A stretch of DNA of 64,000 nucleotides from Amanita rubescens (GCA_015039365.1 WION01000156.1:55529-119528), one strand, 5' to 3'; shown: positions 21,782 to 33,367, counted from the first letter of the stretch. Made by a program: numbers and translations. Notes: generated by a model from the sequence alone, not told the origin.

Positions 21782-23793
21782 TTCCGAGGCCGTAATAGTG
21801 AAACGAAGGTCTCGGTTTTATAACCTGAGACCTCTCTCCATTTTTGTTCCCGTTAAACGCCGGCACATCCCGGATTATATAATCTGCATCAAAATGAGCA
21901 CTTCGTGTGAGTCCCCCCCCCAATTCCGCACGGAATCTGTATCACTGATTCACTGCATCCACAGAGTTTGGCTGGCACAGCCTATATACGTTCCGTGCGG
22001 AATACGAATGTGGAATTCCAGCAGAATACGAGAGCGGAAAATCCGCACATCGGCATTTACCGAGCCGCGACTACTGCCTTCCCACGCATCACAACGCTCC
22101 CCGACATTGTCATGCTCGCTCCCCCCAGAAGACCCCCGTGCACCCTCAGTCCACCTCAAAGATCCCCACGCACCTCAATCCGCCATACTTGCCAGCCAGC
22201 CACTCTCTCAACCCCAGCGCCTCACAACTCCCATTGGCCACCATCCTGTGCATTCCACAGCATGCGGTCACTCTACCGCGTCACATACGCCTGCTCGGCC
22301 ACTTCCAGAGCCTTCCGATGCACCCGATCTGCACTCAGCAACCAGTAAGCCCCGTCTCGCATCTATTTTTTTTTACACTAACAATCTCTACCTCTCCACC
22401 ACCCTTGATGACCCAACCACACCTCCGACACGCCCGACACTCCTGCCATACCTGAAGGAACCCAACCGCACCCCAAGGAGACGACTACACGGTATGTAAG
22501 TCGATCCTCCCACCGATATTTTCCTGTACTAACAACACCCTCTCACCCCGTGCCACACTGCTCCCACCGCACCCTGAAAACGTACCATACCCCTCCACCG
22601 TGCCCGCTAACGTGCCGCGCCCATCCACCGTCCGTTGCATGGTAAGACATCCGCCCCCACTGCATTTTGCGTACTAACGACCCCACATCCTCCACCCCTT
22701 CAATGACCACCGTTCCACCTCTCCATTGCACCCTGTGAACATGCCACGTCCCTCCGCTGCGCTACTACCCATAGCCGCACCCCTTCACCGCCTTCTTACA
22801 GGTGGGAGACAGCTACATGGTAAGTCGATCCGCCGCCAATCGTATATTGTATACTAACGACCCTACCCTCTGCCTTCCATGCTCCACCCCTCGATTACAC
22901 CCACAAACGAGTCCCACCCCTCAACTGTACCCACAAGCGTGCTCGACCCTCAACCACAGCCCACAAACAAGCCCCACCCTCCACCACACCCCCTCAAACG
23001 TGCGATACCCCTTCAATTTGTCACGGTCTGGCTGTTTGACCCCACCCAACACCATCCACCACCGACTCACCTTCCTCCTCTATCATACGCATTGTCATCA
23101 GGACAAAGAGGTATGGGTCGCAGAAGTCTGACAGGTACTTGTACCCGCTACCTGTGCGGGTTTGCGTGAGGGCCCGTACAGAGCCCTACTCACTACTCAA
23201 CAATGCCCCAAACTGTGTACCGTGACCCATCTAGGTGTGTATCAATCACACCAATCCCATTCTCCACGAAGCTAATACACCCCGTACCTCGTCTTTCTCT
23301 CACTCGCACCTGACAATGATGAGTCATGATAACATTGATACTGGCACCACAAGGAGGAAACACAAAACGGTTCGGAGTGAATTTCTGGGAGCTTTGCAGC
23401 ATTTCTGCCAGTCGCATAGATCCTCACTACCATTGGCTGCATCATTGCTGGTTGTATCAATAGTCTACGGTAGGATTAATCCTATACTAACCACCTGTAA
23501 ATTCATGATTGATAGACATTTTTAATGCTATGTGTTTATAATTCTCAATCTTCATCCTGGCCGCTATAGACTTAATTACACTTATATTCTATACTAAATG
23601 TGATGTTAGTTAGACTTATGTGAATTCTAAGAATCTCGTAAACTCAATCTATTGATGTGACTTTTGTCACATAGACTTAAAGCTACCGGTGCTGGTGAAG
23701 AGCACCAAACACTGCCAAAGAGAGAGTAAGAGAGAATGAGAGAGAATAAGAGAGGGGCCTCGGACCTGCCACTTGGTGGCCCACATCTACAAG
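21782..23793. mobile_element. 2012-bp insertion inside the 5' LTR
   Basis: Sits between GACGTA and TAGAGCAC, which are adjacent in the intact 3' LTR, so it arrived after the retroelement integrated. Both ends carry CCGAGGCC (the right-hand one inverted within the last 40 bases), but no clean terminal inverted repeat or target duplication is evident. A short reading frame from ATG 21894 could splice (donor GTGAGTCC, acceptor ATCCACAG), and the middle holds tandem intron-like modules. The end is an AGAGAGAATG-like low-complexity tract. Its class is unknown. Confidence 0.6.
22345..22990 (+). repeat. Tandem modules resembling introns
   Basis: GTAAG occurs at 22345, 22496, 22642 and 22820 (spacing 151, 146, 178). 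About 30 bases after each of these a branch-site-like sequence follows (ACTAAC near 22377; TACTAAC at 22527, 22672 and 22852). Then come roughly 100 bases of C-rich, AG-poor DNA up to the next module. The pattern repeats a donor plus branch point plus pyrimidine-rich tract without an obvious exon. Confidence 0.6.
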
Positions 23794-23908
23794 TAGAGCA
23801 CATCACTAACATGTATAAACAACTTTACTCTCTACTCGATACACGAACAATACAACTTGATTCAGTGTACTTCGAGTGGTGAGACATTATCACGGTACAC
23901 CCGTGACA
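23794..23908 (+). repeat. 5' LTR, second part (115 bp)
   Basis: Matches the last 115 bases of the 3' LTR with one visible difference and ends CCGTGACA. CACGG-tacac-CCGTG close to its end is another small hairpin. Confidence 0.9.
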
Positions 23909-23974
23909 CTTTTTTACACTTTCAAGAGAGTGTATCGAGGCATAGCCTCAAAATCCCGATAAGGAAATCTCAAC

Positions 23975-26900
23975 ATGCCTATTCAGGCTGAGTCTCGAAA
24001 TCCGAGACTCGTTTCGCAACTAGGAGCACCCCGAGGCTCCTATAACACCAAAGACCCCCCAGAGCTTGGTTCCCGAGGGACCCCAGGCTCCCGAGAGGCT
24101 CTCCCGAGCTTCTCAAACTTCTTAGAGCACTTCTACCCGGAGGCTCTATTTCATTACTTAAATAGACGAGAGACCCTGAAACGGGAGCTCTCCATCTTTC
24201 TCGCGGCTCAACCGAGAGTCATGGAGATGGCTCGGCGTGAGCCCAATCCCGCGGTACAGTGCCGCGTGATGCAGGCTGATCACGACCGGCTTGTAGCCTT
24301 TTACGAGGGAGAACTAAGCTCTCTGGAACGAGAGCTTTATGCACAATACGAACGGAAGTACAGTGACTTCCGTTGTAAGGAATTGCTTGAGGTTGAATGT
24401 AAACGAACGCGAAGCGGGTCCTCAACAGGGCTGTCTGTCAGAAGTACAACACTAAAGCCTATGTGCACACCCGTCCTCATAAGCCCAACACGGACGATCT
24501 CCCGAGAAAGAATCCGCCAGCGAGCGTCTCTCATGGCCAGTCCGAGAGTCTCAATCCCAGAGACTCAGATTCCCCCAGAACGGGTGCAACTGACTCGTTC
24601 TGAGGTCATTCCGAGCTCTGCAGAGCCGGACCCTGTTCCTGCACCTCAAGGACTCAACACGAGTCATCTGAGAGCTGCCTGCGAGCTTCTTCCAGCTCGT
24701 TTACCCATCTCACGGCCCCAGCATAGCCCTAGAGTGTGCGTAAAGCCGTTAGAACGATTGAACACCGTCGTTCTAAGTAGAGAGTTCCCAAGGGGAAGCT
24801 CTCTAACGGGCGTTATGCCCTCCAGTCGAGTTATTTCGGCTCCTACTTCCCCGAATCACGCGAACGATCGCGTGGTTGTGAAACTGCCTGCTACGAGAAG
24901 TAAGAAGGTCAGCTCAGAGAAGGGAACGAGTGCAATTAAGCACTCACCTGTGTCCAAGGCAGCCCTCACGCTGCCGAAGCCCATGCCCGTCTCCTCTATA
25001 CGGGCCTATCCTGCTCCTTCATCCAAGAACGGGACTTCTCCATCTTCCGGAGTGATTTCGATGCAACATATGTCAAACGCCCTCAACACACGTCGAGAAG
25101 TGAACAAGACAACTCACCAAAAGAAGGAGACTCCCTCTCGAGTCTCCCTTGGACCTTCTTCACCCCGAGCCGGCAACATGCCGTCATTAGCGGTTTCTGG
25201 ACGACGCAAGTCCAGCGTCGTGGAGCCAAGGCTGGTGGTGAGCTCCAATGCTCGCCAAGAGGTTGGGACTCGTACTAGAGTCTCGTTGAATGCCATTTCA
25301 CCGCGGTTTGGTAAGCCACCATCCACGAGTGGTCTAGAACGCATCAATGTGCGCTCTAATGCGGATGCAGTACCTGCCGGGCAGGCTTCAACTCTTTCTT
25401 CTTCCAAGGTGGAGGAGAGACGACCGGTTCCCTATAACGTCGTCAATAGAATAATCAAAAAGGACAAAGAGATGTGCTCACGGATCGACAACGCGGCTAT
25501 CTCACTGCATAATCCCTTGCCACCTGTCTCCCTGGCTCCGGCCCCTGGTATCGGCATCTCCAAAGATGGCTCTACGCCGTCTTCTAAGTCTTCTCGAGTG
25601 GTCTCCACACAGCGAACGTCTGACGACATCAGTACGCGTCGAGAAATGGGTAACACCACTCACCTTACTGAGATTCGTATGAGAATCTCAATGGAAACCG
25701 CAACTCCGCGGTTTGGAGAGCCACCCCCTGCAGATGTTCTGGAGCGCTCTAAAAAGCGTTCTAATGTCGCTGTAGGGCCTGCTATCAAGCAAGCTCTGAC
25801 GTCTTCGTCATCCGAAGCGGAGGAGAGACGACGGGTTCCTACAACCGTCGTCAGCAAGAGAAAGGGAATGAATGAGGAAACACATGCACCTATTGACAAT
25901 GCAGCCTCCTTACTGTCCGCATCCGCTCCTGCTATCCCTTCCGCACTTCCTACGCATACCGTAACCCCTTGTCAACCTTTGGATGATTCAATGCCACCTC
26001 TTGAGGTGATATCCGGACGACATGATATAAATGTCGTCAATAAGTTTTCGGAAGTGCATAGCTTGCACTCACCAAGTCTCGAGACCGCTCGGAAACGGTC
26101 TAACCAATCCATCACTCCCTTTTCTGCTGAAGGGGAAGGGCAGCTCGCAAGAGCTGCTGTCTATATCCAAGAGCGTATCAAACGACGCTCTTCCGCATTC
26201 AACGAGTTTCCTCGTTGTAACCCCAAGATACCACCTGACAAACTGTCAGAGTTTGCATAGATAGGAATTGCGTCACGATGTCTAGAAGTAGATGTCATCA
26301 ATAGAGATATGAAGGCGAGCGTAACGCGTACCTCGCCTATTCGTCATACTGAGAGCCTAGAGCTCTCATACTCGCCATTGGAAGCCACTCCTGGCTTGCT
26401 GGCCTCAATTCCCGTAGCCTCCGTCGCGGATGGTCACGAAATAAAGCAGAGACGACTTGAACAAGCCGTCGAGACTAATAGACGCTCGGATGAGCATCTA
26501 GGAACTGAAAACTCAGTTTCGAAAGAGCCAGCAACGCCAGCTCTAGCAGAGACCTTGAGGCACGTTTGCGAGAGTCCCGTGAGCGACTGGAATGTCATTC
26601 AGGACGGTGTCATATGTTTCGCTGTCCTGCAAGAAGCTTCGGCAGCCGATAAAGCTGCTGGTGTGCTTCAACGATCTAATGAAGTAAAAACTCCATTTCG
26701 AGAGTTGAATATCGTCAGCGACGACGATATAAGCGTGCGCTCACGCTCACCTACTCCCTCGGTGACCCCCTTGTTGCCAATGCACTCGTCTCCATCCTCC
26801 CACGCATTCCCAACGCAGCTTACGCCTAACGATGTCAAAACACGGCGAGGAGTAAGCAAGACAACTCACCAGGCTGAGACTCGCATGACAGTCTCGTCGA

Positions 26901-28552
26901 AAACGGCTAACCGGCCGTTCGATAAAACGCCGTCTGCGGATGGTATAGAACGCATTGATGAGCGTTCTAATGCGAATATAGGGCCTGCTGTTGAGCAAGC
27001 CCTAGCCTTCTTCTCAACTGAGGTGGGGGAGAGACGACGGGTGTCTGACGCCGTCATCAGTATCCATAATGGAGAAAAGGAAGACGAACGCTCACCCAGT
27101 CACTCGACAGCCTTCACGCCGCTTGCTCCCGCTCCCACTACTCCGTCCGTCCGTCCTACGCGTGCCGTGCCTCTTCTCCTGCCATCGGATGACATGATAC
27201 CACCTATTGAGGTGATATCCGGAAGACGTAATCCAAATGTCGTCAGTAAGGCCTCAACAATGGATGAGTCATACTCACCTGGATCCGAACCCTTGACGGC
27301 TCACGCCGGGGTGTCAGATGGAGGGCAGCCTGCGAGAGCGGCTTCATACATTCGGGAGCGTTCGATTCGATGCTCCTCTGCTTTCGACGAACTCGTTCGT
27401 CGGACTCCAAAGGTTCCGCCGGATAAGATAATGAAGTCCGAACCACTACGACATATCCCAGATGTTGTTAGTGAGAACGAGAAGGCGAGCGTAAGCATAC
27501 GTTCACCTGAACTTTCGATGGAGAGCGCGTTGCCCTCTCGTTCGCAGCCTGAGGCTGTATCGTTGCAGCCTAACAAGGCTATAGTACCTGCCTTGTCTCA
27601 ACCTGAGGTACAGAGAGCCGACAAGCTTTCTACGGAGTCTTCGGAGTCCGTTCAGCCAGATGACGGGGTCCGAGAAGACTGCTCCGTACAGCCCGTTGAA
27701 GCCGTAGTGGCGAATAGATGCTCAGCTGAGCATCTAGAGACCGAAAAGGTCTCGGTAGAGCCGGTTATACCAGCTCTAATAGAGGTTGAACAGCCTCTAG
27801 ACTCCACCAAACGACAGCCAGAGCTATTGGTTGTCAGTAAAACAGAAACGAGTGCACGTTTGCACTCACCTATCCCCTCAACGGCCCTCACGCCGTTTGC
27901 TCTCTCGCCTGCCATCCTTTCGCAGGCCGATTCCCTCAGCGAGTCGAGCATGAGGCTCGACCAGCTAGTCTTGAAACCGCCGGACGATGGAGGCCCCCAA
28001 CGGTATCCCTACAACGCCGTTAGCCTCCTATTCGCCTCGAGTGCTATCAGGACGCACTCACCTCCCGTCTCCAAGCCTGTCTTCTCCCGGGATTACCACT
28101 GCATCCTGAGCGTCGAGCGTTGGTGGTGGGCACGTTTCAAACCGCCAAACATGGCAGTCGCAGCTAAACGACGTAATGGTAGCGTCGTTAGTATAAACGC
28201 GAACGCAAGCGTTACAAAGCGCTTACTATCAGCCAAGGCAGCACTCCCACCGCTTATTCCCTTGGCTGCGCACCTGTCGCAGATGCCTACCCTCCGCCGC
28301 TTGAGTCGTGCACTCCGAGTCATATGGGTTCTTACGCCGCCCAATAGGGCAGCTTATAGGCAGTTTCTATACGAAGCTGTCAATACTCTGAATAAACGGG
28401 CAGACTCCATCACATACGTTGGCTGGAACGCGACAACACCTCATCGTCCTCCACATGTTCCTCGTCTCCGCGGCCCTTGCCTCTTACTGCAGGTCGTGGA
28501 CGCCGGATGTCGCGTCGTCCCGTTTGATCGAGGCGGTCTTTGGACAGCATAA
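23975..28552 (+). CDS. Gag-like long frame with one in-frame amber codon
   Basis: The frame opens at ATG 23975 and is open to TAG at 26258-26260. It continues with no other stop through 26261-26308 and stays open to 28552, about 1,525 codons in all. The first ~150 residues are helix-prone (for example LSSLERELYAQYERKYSDFR) and may be a capsid-like domain. The rest is Ser/Pro/Arg/Thr-rich and contains at least three degenerate ~170-residue repeats: RREVNKTTHQ near 25105, RREMGNTTHL near 25640 and RRGVSKTTHQ near 26845. Each is followed by GLERI/VLERS/GIERI and ERRPV/ERRRV motifs. No zinc knuckle, protease, RT or integrase motif was found. The single TAG is either a readthrough site or one inactivating change; the sequence alone cannot decide. 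A second ATG at 26309 could start a separate 747-codon protein. Confidence 0.6.
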
Positions 28553-31161
28553 ATAGTCGACTTCCGAGTCGGCTATCCTGTTTATATGTAAATTATACAT
28601 AAAGGTTATAATTAGGCTTTAAAAATATTATAATCGAGTCATCTGGTGACTTACCCATCACAATCGACGTTAGACGGGACTCGCTTGAGCCGCCGTCTAC
28701 AATATCGTATATACTCCTTATTTAAAGGGGGAAAGGACTCGGGCGAGTCGTTATCGATTCCCCTGGGTCCTAACACGGGGGAGAGCTTCAATAGGCTCCC
28801 CGATACAATCCAGTCCGAGAACTCACCTGAGTCCTCACTAGACTCAGCGTGAACACTGAGTCTAACCCACGGGTCGACTACCAGTCCAGCCCGCAACGTC
28901 AGGACTCTGGTTGGAGTCCTTAGACTTGTACGATCGAAAGGAACATGCCTGTATGACGCGACTCGATTAGCACATTGAGGCTCTGGAGGAATTGGACTTA
29001 CAAGTCAACACCCCCCATTGAAAATGATTTTCATTCTTATGATTCAAACGAATCATTTGAGCGATCATTTGCCCTGCGACCTTGGCCGCTAGACGACACA
29101 AGTCCAGGCTGGACCGAACGCGTCTATATATGCCGTTAATGAACACTAAGACGTATAACTGAGGGACTTACCTGTCCCGACTCCAAATTTCACCCGTCTT
29201 TAATACACTTCCTCTTCTTGAAGGGGAAGAGACTCGCAGCGAGTCGTTAGATTCGTTGTGATCCGAGCCTTATAGAGAATCTTAATAGATTCTCTTAAGA
29301 TAACTTAGAGGACTTACCGAGTCCTCTACTGATCCTGTCGATCCTCTCCAACAGGCGCTGCAATTACGAATGTCATTTTTGCTTCCGTACCAGCACAAAT
29401 GATTCGTCGCAATCTTGACGACGCGCTGAAGCTAGCATGAAGAAGCTTAACATCAGCGGTGGCGAACCTTTGCAACCTCAGTATATTAAGGACGCACAGA
29501 ATGGCTTAGAGAACTTACCAAGTTCTCTACTAACCTCGTCGCGGCCCTCCTCGTATGCTGGTTGGCCCATTACTGCCGCGCGCGCGCAACGAGACCTTCG
29601 GGACTCCTCCGAGCCCGTATATAATTTTTCCTTTTCTTAAAGAAGGGGAGAGGCCGGCTAGATGTCGATTTAACCCGACGCCGGTGTAGATCTCATAGAG
29701 AGTTCAATGAACTCTCTACCTCCCAATGGAAGGCTGTTCGAGTCTTCTATATCCGTAGTTCATCCCGCAGCTTGCGGTTCCGATAAGTCTTCCATCGCCG
29801 AGCGCGTACCTGTTCAACGTTGCCGATCAATACACTATTGGACTGAGGAATCGAGACGCACCTAGTCCAGAACTGTCCACGCAGCTCCTCGTCCCATTGC
29901 TGTTGCCTTGTGGAAACGAGAGGCGAGCCGACCCAAAGTCTTGCTCGCACGGACTGACCCAAAGTCTTGTCCGCAGAGCGACGGGCGACCCAAAGTCTAC
30001 CCGTGGCTCATCTCTCGTATGTCGTGACGTGTTAAACGCCATAGGACTCTCTTCCGAGTCCTAATGTTGCTGTTGTCTTTCCACAGAGCGAATGAGAGAG
30101 GTCGACACATAGTCCAAACCTCGAGGCCGACAACCGTACGCACGAGAACCGGCCTTGAGTCCTTGTCTTCCTTGTCCAACGCTGCGAACGGCTGGTGCGA
30201 GCTCTATCTGCACCTGAACGCAGTCATAGCCAGTCAGTAACGGCGAAGGAAGGAAAGAGAAAGAGAAAGACGAGGGACGCACCATATAACCAAGCCGCCC
30301 TCACGCGGCTATTCTCCCTCCTCCTCTTCCTCCCCGGATCGCAGTCGCAGGCTAGAAGGAACAAACGGCTCTTGTAGCCGTTACTATTCGGAGCTCTCGC
30401 TTGTGAGAGCTCTCATCACCGTTCTTATCGCTAGGGGCTCTAGCGATAAACAAGGCTTGACGCGCCTTGGGCGTGTCACATGACCTCCGGCTGTCGGCCC
30501 TAGCTATTGAGCCGACACCGGACTTCCTTCTTTAGAAGACTCACGCAACCATGCGCGAGTCGTCTAATGTCCCTCCTGCTGGGCCATCTTGAAGACGATT
30601 TGCGACGACACTCAAACAAATCTTGGACGATCGTCGCGCAAGACCTGTTCCAACGAGGACGCCCAATTTACTAGAGCGCGCTTGCACGCTCTAAATTCAG
30701 CCAGTCACACGATGTGACGACCTTCCATACTAGGAAGGAACGTCGAAATTCGACGCGCTCCTCGCGTCTAATGTTCTACTGGCTGTAGAACTTCACGAAC
30801 ACCTTCGTAGATGTTCGCTTTTGTGGTGGATAGACTCGTATGTTTATCCCCCAGCTTATTCTTAGATAAATTTAATTTTACTTCGGTGGAAATGATAATT
30901 TATCTATTATGCTGCATTAAATGTGCTTCTACACAATCTATACTTCTCTCTATGCATAGCCGTGATCTTCGGCTAATGGGGGAGGGGTTGGGGATCATTT
31001 TAGATGACCCACTTGATTTGTTTTCAAGTCTGAAGACATTTACACAGCTATCCTAGAAGAAAAACTGTAACTCAGCCTCGAGTTGAGTTCTTCTTCTACT
31101 AGAAGAGATTTCCTTTTCTATGTGTAGATTGGGCTCCTGAGTTCAATCTAGTAGGGGAGAG
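28553..31161 (+). other. Non-coding, hairpin-dense tail of the LTR element
   Basis: There are no long frames, but perfect short hairpins are everywhere. Examples are TAGAGGACT-taccg-AGTCCTCTA (29306-29328), TAGAGAACT-tacca-AGTTCTCTA (29507-29529), AGAGAATC-ttaata-GATTCTCT (29274-29295), GAGCTCTC-gcttgt-GAGAGCTC (30391-30412) and AACGGCT-cttgt-AGCCGTT (30364-30382). Several stems are followed by ACTTACC or ACTCACC, as in the coding part. Confidence 0.75.
31153..31161 (+). promoter_or_regulatory. Polypurine tract before the 3' LTR
   Basis: AGGGGAGAG directly precedes the LTR start, with one further base between, as expected for the plus-strand primer of an LTR element. Confidence 0.55.
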
Positions 31162-31364
31162 TGTAACGGGTAGCCCGTTACCGTGCTCGATATCTCTCCA
31201 TCTCTAGTTACTGTATATAGTATTCGTGACTGATGTGATGTGCGACGTATAGAGCACATCACTAACATGTATAAACAACTTTACTCTCTACTCGATACAC
31301 GAACAATACAACTTGATTCAGTGTACTTCGAGTGGCGAGACATTATCACGGTACACCCGTGACA
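31162..31364 (+). repeat. 3' LTR (203 bp, uninterrupted)
   Basis: TGTAACGGGTAGCCCGTTAC at the start and CACCCGTGACA at the end. This intact copy shows where the insertion entered the 5' LTR. Confidence 0.9.
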
Positions 31365-31369
31365 GACCA
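31365..31369. other. Target-site duplication, right (GACCA)
   Basis: Matches 21689-21693. Confidence 0.85.
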
Positions 31370-31560
31370 GTTCACGATGTACGGATCAGGGGGGCATTGC
31401 AATGGGTAGCACGATGAACATGGCTGATCACGGTTGATCACATCTGTACACGACGGTTCACAACGGTTCACGATGAACAAGAATGTACACTACATATTTT
31501 GTATATACATCCTTGATTTTGACCGATACCGTAAGTCATAAAAGTACGACCGATTTATGC

Positions 31561-32063
31561 TCATCTTGAGCGAGCTAGCTCCTCAATGTTCATGAACATT
31601 CTGTAGCCATTTGCCCAACGTTGGCTCTGCTGCAATTTCCTCGCCTTTTTTTCCTCATCTGTTGCCTTTTTTTCCCAAGCAGCATCAGACATGAATCCAT
31701 TCTCGACCCATCGAAAAAGACCTCCTGCTACGTATTGCACAATGGAATAACGCTCCTCATGGCTTTCAATCGGAGTGTTAGAATGGCAGAGGACAGACGA
31801 GGGGATGAGAACGGTTGATCCAGCTGGGAAATTAACATAGAGTCCCAATTCCCAGAGCGCCAAGTGTCCTCCTTTCTCTGCATCAAATGAACCAAGGGCT
31901 GTTATCGAACACCATGAATGTGAAAGATTAGCAACGTCGTAGTGGGGAAAGGTTGCAGTTTGTGGGCCAAAATTAATTGACCGACATGCGTAGGCACCGA
32001 CATCTTCATCGTAAGGCCGTCCCAGGTTGTATCTATTTCTTAACACTTCTACAGTTTGCTTCA
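31561..32063 (-). pseudogene. TET/JBP-like 2OG-Fe(II) dioxygenase, catalytic C-terminal part
   Basis: About 167 minus-strand codons end at a stop at 31561. The segment has NFGPQTATFPHYDVANLSHS with the iron-binding H-x-D (HYD, about 31944-31936), then GGHLALWEL, the distal His in VLCHSN, and the 2-oxoglutarate-binding Arg in EERYS. It finishes with GGLFRWVENGF, a signature of the TET/JBP-like family expanded in basidiomycetes. These enzymes oxidise 5-methylcytosine or thymine in DNA. The apparent start ATG at 32064 is formed partly by the first base of the copia LTR, so it is not the native start. The N-terminal half is on the other side of the element (40197-41487). The catalytic residues are all present, but the gene is physically cut. 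Confidence 0.82.
32059..32063. other. Target-site duplication, left (CTTCA)
   Basis: CTTCA immediately before the LTR matches 40197-40201 immediately after the other LTR. Confidence 0.92.
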
Positions 32064-32470
32064 TGTTAAATATAGAATTATATTTATAGAATGATTAACT
32101 ACTGATTGACTACAATCAATGTTACTCATATCGCTCGCGTCATCCTTTATGTATGACATAGAGATGACATCATAATGACTTCATTATGATATCATGGTGA
32201 CATCATAATAGACTCATGATCGCACCTTATGGTGTGCTTAGCACGCCATATCTTCTCATCTATACTATACGCTTACACATATGTAGACACATATTTGTTC
32301 TCTCTTAGTATATAAACCTGTCCTGTATCGTAGAATAGGACAATCCATTCTCTTCCTCTTACTATCACTACTACGCCGAAGGGTAGTGCTAAGATCATAT
32401 CGCAATAGGTAAGCTATTGCACCTGCTCATGCTGTGGACACGCTCTCGCGTAGACCTGTCTTCTTCGTCA
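32064..32470 (+). repeat. Copia 5' LTR (407 bp)
   Basis: Starts TGTTAAATATAG and ends CTTCTTCGTCA. Contains a TATATAAACC box at about 32308, a likely promoter, followed by CCTCTTACTATCACTACTAC. Confidence 0.95.
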
Positions 32471-32482
32471 GGTTATGGGCCC
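32471..32482 (+). promoter_or_regulatory. Primer binding site for half initiator tRNA-Met
   Basis: GGTTATGGGCCC directly follows the 5' LTR. It is complementary to the anticodon stem-loop of eukaryotic initiator tRNA-Met, not to its 3' end. Drosophila copia is known to use an internally cleaved initiator tRNA-Met as primer in this way. Confidence 0.75.
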
Positions 32483-33367
32483 CGCCGTCGATATTGCCAG
32501 GACCCACATCGCCGCTCGCTTGCTCGTCATCCGACATGATGTCCCACTGGTATAGTATCGCAGCGAGCCTGATATGGTCTTATCATCTTGATATCACTAA
32601 TCCTTGATATGGCATATGTGCTAATGACATGCGCCCGGACCCTAGGGCTTTAGGGGGATCTCCTAGACACCCAGGGATAAGGGTACTTCCTATGTTTCTC
32701 GACGCTGGCATGGCAACGTCGGCCCCCACAGAGTTATACTTGCCCTCTGTGATGTGACTGGGGTATTCATGCACGATATAACATCATAAGCCCCTAGAGG
32801 CTTTATAATACAATATGGCTCGTATATAGAAACTTCTAGTATAAAGGATGTGCTGACACCTCATTGTGGGTGGTACACGCAGTCTATTAAGGATGCGCCC
32901 TTAGGGACTCCTTTAGTCGGAATGATCGTTAGGATCATTCTAAGTTTGGGCTCTATGGTGATCCCATAATCCCATTTAGAAGTTTCATATTGATTACCTG
33001 TCGTGCTTACATAATGGTCTGGGGGGTTTATGGACCAGACATTATTTCTATTTACAATCGCAACGGGTAAAACCGTGGTTCGCCCAAGAGTGCTTGAGCC
33101 AGCGATTGATTTTGCATGTCATTTACAGCATTCAGGGATAATCCGAGCTTTCAAAACCGAGTGGACCTGTGGACCTGAGCTTTATCAAAGCTTGGCTTGT
33201 AACTAAGTTACTCAGGGTCGGTTGGTTTAACCGAATATGGACTGTACTCGTAACCGAGGAACTCTATATAGTCTGACATTCTAGTCTATGGCACCCTGGT
33301 AACTTAATAAAGACGAATTAGACTTTTAGCTTTAATTAAGCTTTAAGCTCATTAAATTCTCTTTTAG

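Larger units (their letters stand above)
21694..31364 (+). mobile_element. Non-autonomous, hairpin-saturated LTR retroelement
   Basis: Bounded by 203-bp direct repeats that begin TG and end CA and flanked by the 5-bp duplication GACCA. The 5' LTR is split into 21694-21781 and 23794-23908 by a 2012-bp insertion; without it both LTRs are 203 bp and differ at one base I can see (TGGTGAG versus TGGCGAG). The internal part has one very long frame (23975-28552) and a 2.6-kb non-coding tail. No protease, integrase, reverse transcriptase or RNase H motif is visible, so it would need enzymes from another element. The internal sequence is packed with perfect short hairpins (see separate finding). Orientation is assigned from the coding frame and the purine tract before the 3' LTR. 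Confidence 0.85.

Noticed and set aside
21798..22499. A 233-codon plus frame in the LTR insertion
   Set aside because: Composition follows the C-rich repeat; it overlaps intron-like modules and another frame fits a spliced start better. Not called as a gene.
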